64,000 nt of DNA from Leucobacter sp. cx-42 (lineage in GTDB: Bacteria > Actinomycetota > Actinomycetes > Actinomycetales > Microbacteriaceae): the NCBI RefSeq assembly GCF_014529985.1, contig NZ_JACVMU010000008.1, forward strand, positions 1-64,000, in the 5' to 3' direction. This document shows, piece by piece, positions 16,116 through 25,130 of this stretch (the first letter of the stretch is position 1; every line of letters starts with the position of its first letter). Under the pieces are notes generated by a model. That model searched no databases. It was not told where the DNA came from and worked only from the letters and a program-made list of their open reading frames with translations. A program made the position numbers and the translations under genes.

Positions 16116-18761
16116 GTGTCGAAAACTCAGCCTACCCTCATGGTCGTAGATGGTCACTCGCTGGCCTTCCGTGCGTTCTACGCGCTTCCCGTCGATCGTT
16201 TCCAGACGCAGACGGGTCAGCACACGAACGCAGTGCACGGCTTCATCGCGATGTTTATCAACCTGTTGACCAACGAGAAGCCTGACGCGGTTGCGGTCGC
16301 GTTTGACATCTCACGTCACTCCTTCCGCACGGAGGAATACCCCGAGTACAAGGGCACGCGTGGAGAAACGCCACCCGAGTTCAAGGGTCAGATCCCTCTA
16401 TTGCAGGAGGCCCTGCATTCGATGGGCATCGTGACCATCGAGAAGGAAGGCTACGAGGCCGACGATATCCTCGCGACGCTCGCAACGACGGCCTCCGCCG
16501 CCGGGTACCGTGTGCTCGTGGTGAGTGGTGACCGTGACACTATTCAGCTCGTAGACGACAACGTCACGCTGCTGTACCCGTCAAAGCAGGGTGTCACTGA
16601 GTTGACCCGATATGACGCAGAAAAGGTCATGGAGCGTTACGGAGTCCGTCCTGAGCAGTACCCTGAGATCGCTGCACTCGTCGGCGAGACCAGCGATAAC
16701 CTGCCCGGTATTCCTCGTGTGGGTGAGAAGACCGCAGTGAAGTGGATTAACCAATTTGGTTCGCTTGAAGAGATCTTGCGCCGGCAAGATGAAGTCACCG
16801 GCAAGGTTGGCGAGAGCCTTCGCGAGAATGCGCACTTGGCTGAGCGCAACCGCCGTCTGAACCGACTTGTTCGCGACGTTGAGCTGCCGGTCACACTTCC
16901 AGAGCTTGACCGCGGCGAACTCGACATCGCGCAGGTGCAGCCTGTGTTTGCGAAGCTCGAATTCCGAACCCTGCTCCAGCGAGTAGCAAAGCTTGCAGGC
17001 ACAGAGGTGCCGGTTGGAGCTGCAGCAGTCACGATTGAGCTTGCACCCAAGCTCCCCGAAGCGAAACTGCTCATCGATGAAGAGCTGGGGGACTGGCTTG
17101 CAAAGGCCGATACTCCGGCAGTTGAATTCGCGCTGCTCGATAGCGTGGTTGAGGTGGGTCTTGCCACGTCTGAGGCAACGGTAAAGTTCACCTGGCAGCC
17201 TGGCGGGCGCGACTACCGCCAGTTTGAAGAGTGGCTGTCATCAGACGCGCCAAAGCTCTTCTTTGACGCAAAAGCACACGTACGCATTGCCGCCAATGTT
17301 GGTGTCCAGCTGTCAGGCATCGCCGGCGATGCGCTCCTCGCAGCGTGGTTGTTCCGACCATCGGCAGCTGAGAAGACGCTCGCTGAAGCGGTGTTCCGCT
17401 ACCTTGGGGAAGAGATTCCCACGCCTGATCCGAACCAGCTGGTGCCTGATGAGGACGAAAATTCCGGTGTTGACGCGCGTGCGTGGTACGTCGCTCGCGT
17501 GCACCAGGCAATCATCGGCCGATTCTCGGAGGGCACCGCTACGGTGTACAACGACATCGAGCTTCCGCTGCTCCCGATTCTCGTGTCGCTTGAGACTCGA
17601 GGCGTCGCCGTTGATCTGCCACTCTTTGAGGCGCATGACACCGAGCTTCGTGCGCGAGTTGCTGAGCTCGAACAGCGTGCGTTCACCGCAATTGGCCACG
17701 AGGTCAATCTTTCTTCCCCCAAGCAGTTGCAGCAGGTGCTGTTTGAAGAACTGGACATGCCCAAGACGCGAAAGACGCGCACTGGCTACACGACAGATGC
17801 TGCGGCGCTCCAAGATCTGCAGCAGCGACAGCCGCACCCGTTCCTCGATGCGCTCCTTGAGCACCGAGACGCGAACAAGCTTCGTCAAATCGTTGAGACA
17901 CTCATGAAGGCTGTCGACGATGACTCCCGTATCCACACCACGTTGGTGCAGGTGGGCGCGAGCACGGGCCGTCTCGCTTCCACTGACCCGAACCTGCAGA
18001 ACATCCCGGTGCGCACCGCAGAAGGTCGCCGGATTCGCGAGGGATTCATCCATGAGCCGCAGTACAGCACGCTCATGACCGCTGACTATTCGCAGATCGA
18101 AATGCGAATCATGGCGCACCTGTCTGGCGATGAAGGCCTCATTGAAGCCTTTAATGCTGGTGAAGACCTGCACCGCTTCGTCGGTTCACGCATTTTTGGT
18201 GTCGAACCCGCCGAGGTTACGAATGAAATGCGTTCGAAGGTCAAGGCGATGTCGTATGGCCTCGCGTATGGCCTCTCTGCGTTTGGTCTCTCCAAGCAGC
18301 TTGGGATCACCGCTGGTGAGGCAAAGCAGTTGATGACAGACTACTTCGAGCGTTTTGGTGGTGTGCGCGACTATCTTCGTTCGGTGGTGGAGCAGGCAAA
18401 GGCCGACACCTATACCGAAACCATTTTTGGTCGTCGACGTCCGTTCCCTGACCTGGCGAGCCCGAATCGTATTTTGCGTGAGAACGCAGAGCGAGCGGCG
18501 CTGAACGCACCAATTCAAGGCTCGGCAGCAGACATTATTAAGATCGCGATGATTCGCGTAGAGCAGGCGATCGCTGAGGCCGGTCTGCAATCGCGGATGC
18601 TCCTGCAGATTCACGATGAGTTGATGTTTGAAGTTGCGCCGGGGGAGGAAGCGCAGCTCGAAGCGCTCGTGCGTACCGCGATGGCTGACGCGGCAAACCT
18701 CTCGGTGCCGCTTGAAGTGCAGGTCGGAACCGGCCCCAACTGGAACGCGGCAGCGCACTAG
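16116..18761 (+). CDS. polA: DNA polymerase I
   Basis: Gap-filling and primer-removing polymerase, 881 residues. The 5'-3' nuclease domain (about 1-300) has MVVDGHSLAFRAFYALP, YEADDILATLA, SGDRDTIQLV and GETSDNLPGIPRVGEKTA. The middle domain (about 320-490) lacks the acidic exonuclease motifs (PAVEFALLDSVVEVG in place of FDTET), so proofreading is probably absent, as in other actinobacterial PolA. The polymerase domain has DPNLQNIPVRT, TADYSQIEMRIMAHLSGD, KAMSYGLAYGLS and QIHDELMFEV. GTG 16116 appears leaderless. Confidence 0.97.
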   Translation: MSKTQPTLMVVDGHSLAFRAFYALPVDRFQTQTGQHTNAVHGFIAMFINLLTNEKPDAVAVAFDISRHSFRTEEYPEYKGTRGETPPEFKGQIPLLQEALHSMGIVTIEKEGYEADDILATLATTASAAGYRVLVVSGDRDTIQLVDDNVTLLYPSKQGVTELTRYDAEKVMERYGVRPEQYPEIAALVGETSDNLPGIPRVGEKTAVKWINQFGSLEEILRRQDEVTGKVGESLRENAHLAERNRRLNRLVRDVELPVTLPELDRGELDIAQVQPVFAKLEFRTLLQRVAKLAGTEVPVGAAAVTIELAPKLPEAKLLIDEELGDWLAKADTPAVEFALLDSVVEVGLATSEATVKFTWQPGGRDYRQFEEWLSSDAPKLFFDAKAHVRIAANVGVQLSGIAGDALLAAWLFRPSAAEKTLAEAVFRYLGEEIPTPDPNQLVPDEDENSGVDARAWYVARVHQAIIGRFSEGTATVYNDIELPLLPILVSLETRGVAVDLPLFEAHDTELRARVAELEQRAFTAIGHEVNLSSPKQLQQVLFEELDMPKTRKTRTGYTTDAAALQDLQQRQPHPFLDALLEHRDANKLRQIVETLMKAVDDDSRIHTTLVQVGASTGRLASTDPNLQNIPVRTAEGRRIREGFIHEPQYSTLMTADYSQIEMRIMAHLSGDEGLIEAFNAGEDLHRFVGSRIFGVEPAEVTNEMRSKVKAMSYGLAYGLSAFGLSKQLGITAGEAKQLMTDYFERFGGVRDYLRSVVEQAKADTYTETIFGRRRPFPDLASPNRILRENAERAALNAPIQGSAADIIKIAMIRVEQAIAEAGLQSRMLLQIHDELMFEVAPGEEAQLEALVRTAMADAANLSVPLEVQVGTGPNWNAAAH

Positions 18762-18782
18762 AGATAGTCACATTTTCGTGTC

Positions 18783-18818
18783 GGCTGTGAGGGGTGAAAT
18801 CTGTAGCCTCTCACAGCC
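18783..18818 (+). terminator. Hairpin after polA
   Basis: GGCTGTGAG (18783-18791) pairs with CTCACAGCC (18810-18818), followed by CCTTTCTC. It may terminate polA. It also overlaps the -35 region of the yajC promoter. Confidence 0.5.
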
Positions 18819-18828
18819 CCTTTCTCGA

Positions 18829-18834
18829 TAGACT
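18829..18834 (+). promoter_or_regulatory. Promoter -10 (TAGACT) for yajC-secD-secF
   Basis: TAGACT followed by a leader of about 45 bases and a GGAAGGA ribosome site before the yajC GTG. No good -35 is seen. Confidence 0.45.
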
Positions 18835-18885
18835 GAAATAGACCGTGCGTTTGCGCGGAATTCTTTTCTCGGAAGGACCTTCAGG

Positions 18886-19293
18886 GTGGATCCCATTTCA
18901 ATCGTGATGTTCGGCCTCATTGCCGTGCTCATCTTCTTCATGTTCCGTAACGGGAAGAAGCGTCAGGCAGCAGCAGCGCAGATGCAGAACGACATGCGCC
19001 CCGGCGCTGAGGTAATGCTTTCGAGCGGCATCTACGCAACCATCGATTCGATTGATGAAGAGAACAACCGGGTTACGGTCACGAGTGGTACGACCACGCT
19101 CGTTGTTCACCGTCAGGCGGTAAGCCAGATCGTTACCCCCACTGAAGCAGCTCCGGCGGAGTCGGCAGAGGGCGAACTCGCTCCTGACGATGATCCCGCG
19201 TTCGGTGAACGTATCGAGAACTCTGAAGCAGCTCAGCCTGAGAACGACGATACGACCTCAGGTAACGACGACAGCGCCGATCAGGCGAAGTAA
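18886..19293 (+). CDS. yajC: Preprotein translocase subunit YajC
   Basis: A single-pass membrane partner of SecDF in the Sec translocon. The 135 residues have one membrane helix (about 3-21, SIVMFGLIAVLIFFMF), then the YajC core PGAEVMLSSGIYATID and TLVVHRQAVSQIV, and a long acidic tail of about 45 residues rich in Glu, Asp and Asn. GTG 18886 follows a GGAAGGA site. It heads the yajC-secD-secF operon. Confidence 0.92.
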   Translation: MDPISIVMFGLIAVLIFFMFRNGKKRQAAAAQMQNDMRPGAEVMLSSGIYATIDSIDEENNRVTVTSGTTTLVVHRQAVSQIVTPTEAAPAESAEGELAPDDDPAFGERIENSEAAQPENDDTTSGNDDSADQAK

Positions 19294-19298
19294 CTCTT

Positions 19299-19322
19299 GA
19301 TGCCGGGCTTCGGCCCGGCATC
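19299..19322 (+). promoter_or_regulatory. TTCG-tetraloop hairpin between yajC and secD
   Basis: A perfect 10-bp stem (GATGCCGGGC with GCCCGGCATC) capped by TTCG, starting six bases after the yajC stop. There is no T-run, so it may be an mRNA-stabilising or partial-termination element that sets yajC against secDF levels. Confidence 0.55.
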
Positions 19323-19347
19323 ACCTATTGAAAGCGAAAGCGCACTC

Positions 19348-21129
19348 ATGGCGTCATCCCCTGCCGTCAAGAAGGCGAGGCGTTCGCTCGTCTTCCTTCT
19401 CGTACTTATTGTTGGTCTGTCTGGCCTGATCACGCTCGGAGTCTTCCGGAGTGACGCGACATGGACCCCGAAGCTTGCCCTCGATCTCCAGGGTGGCACT
19501 CAGATTTTGCTCGCTGCAAACCAGACCGATGGCCAAGCGGTCAGCGGTGAGCAGCTGAGCCAGGCTGTCTCGATCATCCGCCAGCGCGTCGATGCCTCGG
19601 GTGTTTCGGAAGCCGAAATTACCACGCAGGGAAGTAACCATATTTCGGTTGCTATTCCTGGTAAGGCTGATGAAGCAACGCTCAAACGTATTGAAGCATC
19701 AGCAAACCTCGAGTTCCGTCCGGTTCTCGCAGTAGCAGCAGGTCTGACTCAGGATCAGCTTGCAGAGTTGCAGACTGACCAGACGACTGAACCTGCTGAC
19801 GCAGAAGCGAACGCTGCGGTAGACGGTGAAGACGCTGAAGCTGACAAGCCGAAGCAGACTACCGAAGAGAAGATCGCTGCCCGCGATCCGGAGAAGATTC
19901 CGGAAAGTGCTGGCGATACTGCCTGGCTTACCGAGCAGCTCCAGGCCGATTTCCTCGAGTTCACCTGTATGGACGACTCGGTGCTGAACGCGGCAGAGAT
20001 GCCGAAGGACCGCCCGCTGATTACCTGTGATTCGAACGGTCTTCAGAAGTACATTCTGGGTCCTGTTGAGCTCAATGGTGATGTCATTACCGATGCGACG
20101 GCACAGATGGGCACCACCAACACCGGTGCTTCAAACGGCCAGTGGGTTGTGCAGATGACCATGAACAAGAAGGGTGCGAAGGTCTTTGGCGAGATCAGCA
20201 CCCGGTTGTTCGGCCAGACGGCGCCGATGAACCAGTTTGCGTTCGTGCTTGATGGCCGTGTGCTTTCAGCGCCCGCGATGCAGGCGCAGATTCTTGACGG
20301 TCGTCCGTCGATCTCAGGCGACTTCACGCAGGAAGACGCGGCGACGCTCGCGGATCAGCTGAAGTTTGGCGCGTTGCCCATTGGCTTCACCGTGCAGAGC
20401 CAGGAAGATATTTCGGCAACGCTCGGATCGAACCAGCTGCAGGCAGGCCTGCTCGCAGGCCTCATTGGTCTACTCCTCGTCGTTGTGTACTCCCTGTTCC
20501 AGTACCGACTGCTCGGTACTGTGACGATTGCTTCGCTTGCAATCGCGGCTGTGCTGACCTATCTGCTGCTCACCTTCTTCTCGTGGCGCCAGGGCTACCG
20601 TCTTTCGCTTGCGGGAGTCGTGGGTATCGTGGTCGCGGTCGGCTTCACCGCTGACTCGTTCATTGTGTACTTCGAGCGAATCCGCGATGCGCTGCGTGAC
20701 GGTCACCCAATTGAACGCGCAGTTGAAAATGGCTGGAAGCGCGCGATCCGTACGGTGCTTGCATCTGACGGCATCAACCTGCTTGCTGCGGTTATTCTGT
20801 TCATTCTTGCAGTTGGTAACGTCAAGGGCTTTGCGTTCACGCTTGGCTTGACCACGGTCGTCGACGTGCTCGTGATCGCGCTGTTCACCCATCCGATGCT
20901 CGTCCTGCTGTCGCGCACGAAGTTCTACCAGTCGGGTCACCCCGCATCTGGCCTGAACCCGCAGCAGCTCGGCGCTGTCTACCGTGGTCGCGCGCAGTTC
21001 CGTGAGCCCGTGGTCGCAACGAAGGGCGCGGGCAAGAAGGTCGCGAAGAGCCGTAACGAAGCAGAACGTCGTCAGACGATCGCAGAACGCAAGGCTGCTG
21101 ATCTTGCAGCTGCTGGTAAGGAGGGCTAA
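19348..21129 (+). CDS. secD: Protein translocase subunit SecD
   Basis: Proton-driven subunit that helps pull proteins from the Sec channel. The 593 residues have an N-terminal membrane helix (about 14-33), a large external domain with an acidic low-complexity insertion rich in Ala, Glu and Asp (about 150-185), and a five-helix C-terminal bundle with VVGIVVAVGFTADSFIVYFE. The first in-frame ATG clear of the intercistronic hairpin is at 19348. It lies two bases before secF. Confidence 0.95.
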   Translation: MASSPAVKKARRSLVFLLVLIVGLSGLITLGVFRSDATWTPKLALDLQGGTQILLAANQTDGQAVSGEQLSQAVSIIRQRVDASGVSEAEITTQGSNHISVAIPGKADEATLKRIEASANLEFRPVLAVAAGLTQDQLAELQTDQTTEPADAEANAAVDGEDAEADKPKQTTEEKIAARDPEKIPESAGDTAWLTEQLQADFLEFTCMDDSVLNAAEMPKDRPLITCDSNGLQKYILGPVELNGDVITDATAQMGTTNTGASNGQWVVQMTMNKKGAKVFGEISTRLFGQTAPMNQFAFVLDGRVLSAPAMQAQILDGRPSISGDFTQEDAATLADQLKFGALPIGFTVQSQEDISATLGSNQLQAGLLAGLIGLLLVVVYSLFQYRLLGTVTIASLAIAAVLTYLLLTFFSWRQGYRLSLAGVVGIVVAVGFTADSFIVYFERIRDALRDGHPIERAVENGWKRAIRTVLASDGINLLAAVILFILAVGNVKGFAFTLGLTTVVDVLVIALFTHPMLVLLSRTKFYQSGHPASGLNPQQLGAVYRGRAQFREPVVATKGAGKKVAKSRNEAERRQTIAERKAADLAAAGKEG

Positions 21130-21131
21130 CC

Positions 21132-22151
21132 ATGGCTCGTTCATTCTCTGAGTTTGGTAATGCGCTCTACACCGGTGAGAAGTCGATCAACTTCATCGGC
21201 AAGCGCAAGATTTGGTACATCCTCTCGATCGTCCTGATCGCTCTCGCGGTCATCGGTCCGATTGCACGCGGTGGCTTCAGTTTCGGCATTGAGTTCACCG
21301 GTGGTAGCCAATTCCAGGTGCACCTGAGTGAATCTGCACAGCAGGATCCAAAGCTCGCTGAGCAGGCGGTTGCTGAAGTGCTTCCGAACACCGTCCCGAA
21401 GATCACGAAGCTCGGCCCGACCGATATTCGCGTTCAGACCGAGGCACTGCAGGAATCCGAAAACGTTGCAGTGACGAATGCGCTCGCGACCGCGTACGAC
21501 GTGAAGTCTGAAAAGGTGACCTACTCGTACGTTGGTCCGGCATGGGGTCAGGACATCACGAAGCAGGCGATTATCGCCCTCATCGTGTTCATCCTGCTCG
21601 CAGCGCTCGTGATGGCGATTTACTTCCGAACCTGGAAGATGTCGATCGCGGCACTGACTGCGCTGCTGCATGACCTCATCATTACCGCGGGTATCTACGG
21701 CCTCGCCGGCTTCGAGATCACTCCGGCTGCGATGATCGGCTTCCTGACGATTCTCGGTTACTCGCTCTACGACACCGTCGTGGTCTTCGACAAGATCCGT
21801 GAGAACACCACCCCGGGCGAGCTCAATGAATCTCGCACGTTCGCTGAGTCGGTCAACCTTGCCGTGAATCAGACGCTTGTTCGTTCGATCAATACCTCGG
21901 TCGTAGCACTGTTGCCTGTTGGTTCGATCCTCTTCATCGGCGCATTCGTGCTTGGTGCAGGTACGCTTCGCGATATTTCGCTCGCGCTGTTTATCGGTAT
22001 CCTCGTCGGTGCGTACTCGACCATCTTCATCGCGGCGCCGGTCTACTCGCAGCTTCGCGAGAAGGACAAGGTCATCGTTGAGCACGACAAGAAGGTGCTC
22101 CGTCAGCGTGAACGTGAGGAAGATCTCGTTGCTGCGGAGGCCACCGAATAG
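21132..22151 (+). CDS. secF: Protein translocase subunit SecF
   Basis: Partner of SecD. The 339 residues begin ARSFSEFGNALYTGEKSINF, followed by a membrane helix, an external domain with GIEFTGGSQFQV, and a five-helix bundle containing IGFLTILGYSLYDTVVVFDKIREN, the conserved proton-pathway region. The tail is charged. GGAGGGC overlaps the secD end and serves as its ribosome site. Confidence 0.95.
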   Translation: MARSFSEFGNALYTGEKSINFIGKRKIWYILSIVLIALAVIGPIARGGFSFGIEFTGGSQFQVHLSESAQQDPKLAEQAVAEVLPNTVPKITKLGPTDIRVQTEALQESENVAVTNALATAYDVKSEKVTYSYVGPAWGQDITKQAIIALIVFILLAALVMAIYFRTWKMSIAALTALLHDLIITAGIYGLAGFEITPAAMIGFLTILGYSLYDTVVVFDKIRENTTPGELNESRTFAESVNLAVNQTLVRSINTSVVALLPVGSILFIGAFVLGAGTLRDISLALFIGILVGAYSTIFIAAPVYSQLREKDKVIVEHDKKVLRQREREEDLVAAEATE

Positions 22152-22156
22152 CGGCT

Positions 22157-22190
22157 ATTTAAAACTCGCGCACACGCGGGTTCGTTAAAT
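22157..22190 (+). terminator. secF terminator
   Basis: ATTTAA-AACTCGCG pairs with CGCGGGTT-CG-TTAAAT around a 4-base loop, five bases after the secF stop. Confidence 0.65.
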
Positions 22191-22205
22191 CGATCCCCCG
22201 TGGTG

Positions 22206-22211
22206 TAGCGT
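22206..22211 (+). promoter_or_regulatory. Candidate -10 for relA
   Basis: TAGCGT lies 24 bases before the relA ATG, with a GAGGGAGAG ribosome site between them. Confidence 0.4.
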
Positions 22212-22235
22212 TCAATCAGTTCGAGGGAGAGTGCC

Positions 22236-24488
22236 ATGAACGCGACTGACGCTACACCCGGGGGATCGACTGCCCTCCGCCGCCTTGTTCCGCGGATTTT
22301 TTCCCGCGGCTCCGGACACGGTGCGGTAGACGATTTGATCCGCACAGTGAAGGCCAACCATCCACGTGGTGACGTTGGCCTGATCGAGCGGGCCTATACG
22401 GTGGCTGAAAAAGCTCACCGTGGCCAAAAGCGCCGGAGCGGTGAACCATACATCACTCACCCCATCGCTGTCGCACAGATCTTGGCTGACCTTGGCGTCG
22501 CCCCCGTCGCTATTGCTGCGGCCCTCCTGCACGACACCGTGGAAGACACTGACTATACGCTCGAGCAGCTCACGGCAGACTTCGGGTCTGAGATTGCGAT
22601 GCTCGTCGACGGTGTGACCAAGCTTGACAAGGTCAAGTACGGTGACTCGGCGCAGGCTGAGACCGTCCGCAAGATGGTGGTCGCGATGTCGAAGGACATC
22701 CGGGTGCTCGTCATTAAACTGGCGGATCGCCTCCACAACGCGCGCACCTGGGGCTTCGTGCCGAGCGACTCGGCAAAGCGGAAAGCCCAGGAAACACTCG
22801 AAATCTTCGCGCCGCTCGCGCACCGGCTCGGAATTCAGTCGATGAAGACTGAACTCGAAGACCTGTCGTTCGCGGTACTCAAGCCAAAGCTGTATGCCGA
22901 GATCGACAATCTCGTGCAGCAGCGCAACCCGCAGCGTGATGAGGTGGTTGGCAGCGTTATTGGCGCGATCGAATCGGACCTCCGCGATTCGAAGATCCGC
23001 GGTGAAGTTACGGGACGGCCGAAAGAGCTGTACTCGATCTATCAGAAGATGATCGTGCGCGGGCGCGACTTTGACGATATCTACGACCTCGTTGGTGTTC
23101 GTGTACTCGTGAACTCGATCCGTGACTGTTATGCGGTGCTTGGCGCCGTACACGCGCGCTGGACGCCGATTCCCGGTCGCTTCAAGGACTACATTGCGAC
23201 GCCCAAGTTCAATCTGTACCAGTCGTTGCATACGACGGTCGTAGGACCTGACGGGCGAGCGGTCGAGATTCAAATTCGTACGTATGAGATGCATCAGCGT
23301 GCGGAGTATGGTGTTGCAGCTCACTGGAAGTACAAGCAGCGTCAGCAGCGCCCCGAAGAGACCACGTCGAACGACATGGCTTGGCTTGCGCATATTTCCG
23401 ATTGGCAGGCAGAGACCGAAGACCCAAGCGAATTCCTTGACGCGCTCCGTTTCGAGATCGGCGCGAAAGAGGTCTACGTATTCACGCCGAAGGGTCGAGT
23501 AATCGGCCTGCCAGAAGGCGGTACCACCGTGGACTTTGCGTATGCAGTCCACACCGAAGTTGGCCACCGTACCATGGGCGCCCGAGTGAACGGCCGGCTG
23601 GTGCCGCTCGAGACCACCCTGCAAAACGGTGACGTTGTCGAGGTCTTCACCTCGAAGGATCCAGATGCAGGCCCGAACCGCTCCTGGCTCACGTTTGTGA
23701 AGAGCAAGCGTGCACAGAACAAGATTCGCCAGTGGTTCTCCAAGGAACGGCGAGATGAGGCTGCTGAGGCGGGCAAGCTCGAGCTGACCAAGGCCCTGCG
23801 GAAGCAGAGTCTCCCGCTGCATCGCCTGCTGAACTCTGAGGTGCTGTTGCAGGTTGCTGCACAGAACAACTTCGCAGATGTGACGACGCTCTACGCTGCG
23901 ATCGGTGAGGGGCGCATTTCGGCCGCCAACGTCATTGATCGCGCAACTGCGCTCACTGCGGCAGATCGCGGGACGGTTGATGCGGAGAGCATTGCGGTGC
24001 AGGGAATCGATGCGCCAAAGCCTCGTCGCCACACCACCTCGGCAAGTGGTGTAATCGTCAAGGGCGCGACAGACGTGCTTGCAAAGCTCGCAAAGTGCTG
24101 TACCCCGGTTCCTGGCGATGAGGTGCGCGGCTTTGTGACCAAGGGCCAGGGCGTCTCGGTGCACCGAATTGACTGTCCAAACTTCATTTCGCTCTCGACA
24201 CAGGTTGAGCGACTCGTTGACGTCGAATGGGCGCCAAACTCGAAGAGTATGTTCCTCGTGCAGATTCAGGTAGAGGCGCTTGACCGCTCAGGTTTGCTCT
24301 CGGACGTCACGAAGGCGCTCTCAGAGCACCACGTCAACATCCTTTCAGCCTCGGTGAACACGTCGAGTGCTCGACTGGCCGTAAGCCGCTTCGTGTTTGA
24401 GATGGCAGGTACGAACCACCTCGACCACGTATTGAACGCTGTGCGACGAATTGAGGGTGTGTACGACGTCTATCGCGTCACGAACTAG
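22236..24488 (+). CDS. relA: Bifunctional (p)ppGpp synthetase/hydrolase
   Basis: Makes and degrades the stringent-response alarmone. The 750-residue RSH protein has an intact HD hydrolase domain (HRGQKRRSGEPYITHPIAVA, ALLHDTVEDTDYT), a synthetase domain (GRPKELYSIYQKM, DIYDLVGVRVLV, DYIATPKFNLYQSLHTTV), a TGS domain (EVYVFTPKGRVIGLPEG) and a C-terminal ACT domain. Residues for both activities appear intact. apt, a frequent upstream neighbour in actinobacteria, is absent. Its end overlaps the convergent 24478 gene by 11 bases. Confidence 0.96.
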   Translation: MNATDATPGGSTALRRLVPRIFSRGSGHGAVDDLIRTVKANHPRGDVGLIERAYTVAEKAHRGQKRRSGEPYITHPIAVAQILADLGVAPVAIAAALLHDTVEDTDYTLEQLTADFGSEIAMLVDGVTKLDKVKYGDSAQAETVRKMVVAMSKDIRVLVIKLADRLHNARTWGFVPSDSAKRKAQETLEIFAPLAHRLGIQSMKTELEDLSFAVLKPKLYAEIDNLVQQRNPQRDEVVGSVIGAIESDLRDSKIRGEVTGRPKELYSIYQKMIVRGRDFDDIYDLVGVRVLVNSIRDCYAVLGAVHARWTPIPGRFKDYIATPKFNLYQSLHTTVVGPDGRAVEIQIRTYEMHQRAEYGVAAHWKYKQRQQRPEETTSNDMAWLAHISDWQAETEDPSEFLDALRFEIGAKEVYVFTPKGRVIGLPEGGTTVDFAYAVHTEVGHRTMGARVNGRLVPLETTLQNGDVVEVFTSKDPDAGPNRSWLTFVKSKRAQNKIRQWFSKERRDEAAEAGKLELTKALRKQSLPLHRLLNSEVLLQVAAQNNFADVTTLYAAIGEGRISAANVIDRATALTAADRGTVDAESIAVQGIDAPKPRRHTTSASGVIVKGATDVLAKLAKCCTPVPGDEVRGFVTKGQGVSVHRIDCPNFISLSTQVERLVDVEWAPNSKSMFLVQIQVEALDRSGLLSDVTKALSEHHVNILSASVNTSSARLAVSRFVFEMAGTNHLDHVLNAVRRIEGVYDVYRVTN

Positions 24489-25068
24489 GCGAGCGGCTGG
24501 CTGTACCGTACAGGGCTTCGAGCCGTGTGCGGATCAGCCTGCTTTCTCCGGGTGAACACCGATTCGCGCGTGCGATGAGTTCCTCTCGGCGCCCGAACGC
24601 AAGGAGCCGAACTGCTGCGCGTTCGCGCTCATCAAACACGCGCTCAGATCGGAGTAGGTCGTATGCTGTGCGCAACGGTGAACTCACCGAGTACCCGGCG
24701 ACCGTTGTGACTTCGTCATCTGCGATGCGGCCAATGAGATACGTTGCGCCTGACTGTTCTCGGGAGGCACTGATCCGCCCACCACGCGTGAGCACCGTTG
24801 GCTCTCCCGGCTGGTAGCAAGCTCCCCACACCCAAGCAGCGGTCATCTGTACCGCAACGTAGCGCGGCGATGCCAGCCATCTGGAAAGCGCGGTTGCTCG
24901 TGTGACGGGCACGTCGGGCCAAGATGCGAGGCGAAAACCTGGCCCGCATGCGACGACCGTGCCTCGCAAGCGCTCAGCGTACTGCTGGGCGAGCGGCCAA
25001 TCAGCAATGCGCGGGGGCGTGGGCGTGTGTTTTCGAGGTGGTGGCGTGGGATACATGCGCACCATCAT
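24478..25068 (-). CDS. AbiEi antitoxin-like protein, orphan
   Basis: A 196-residue protein resembling actinobacterial proteins labelled as AbiEi-type antitoxins: the segment VQMTAAWVWGACYQPGEP, then a basic strand, then ADDEVTTVAGYSVSSPLRTAYDLLR, and a helical C terminus. No AbiEii-type nucleotidyltransferase lies beside it, so it is not a visible toxin-antitoxin pair. The start is uncertain among several methionines in the first six residues. A family assignment by eye is moderate at best. Confidence 0.6.
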   Translation of the reverse strand: MMVRMYPTPPPRKHTPTPPRIADWPLAQQYAERLRGTVVACGPGFRLASWPDVPVTRATALSRWLASPRYVAVQMTAAWVWGACYQPGEPTVLTRGGRISASREQSGATYLIGRIADDEVTTVAGYSVSSPLRTAYDLLRSERVFDERERAAVRLLAFGRREELIARANRCSPGESRLIRTRLEALYGTASRSPSS

Positions 25069-25080
25069 GTGGCAACACGA

Positions 25081-25111
25081 AGGGCGGGCGCCACCCGGTG
25101 ACGCCCGCCCT
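25081..25111 (-). terminator. Terminator after the DUF349 gene
   Basis: A 10-bp GC-only stem (AGGGCGGGCG with CGCCCGCCCT) 20 bases past the DUF349 stop on the minus strand, with no clear T-run. Confidence 0.6.
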
Positions 25112-25130
25112 GTGTATAAGTCAGTGACTC

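Noticed and set aside
22212..24164. A 650-codon frame antisense to relA
   Set aside because: It mirrors relA, has no recognisable motif and shows Cys/His/Arg-rich composition typical of antisense frames. Similar long antisense frames opposite alaS (29575-31884) and carB (47189-49573) are rejected for the same reason.
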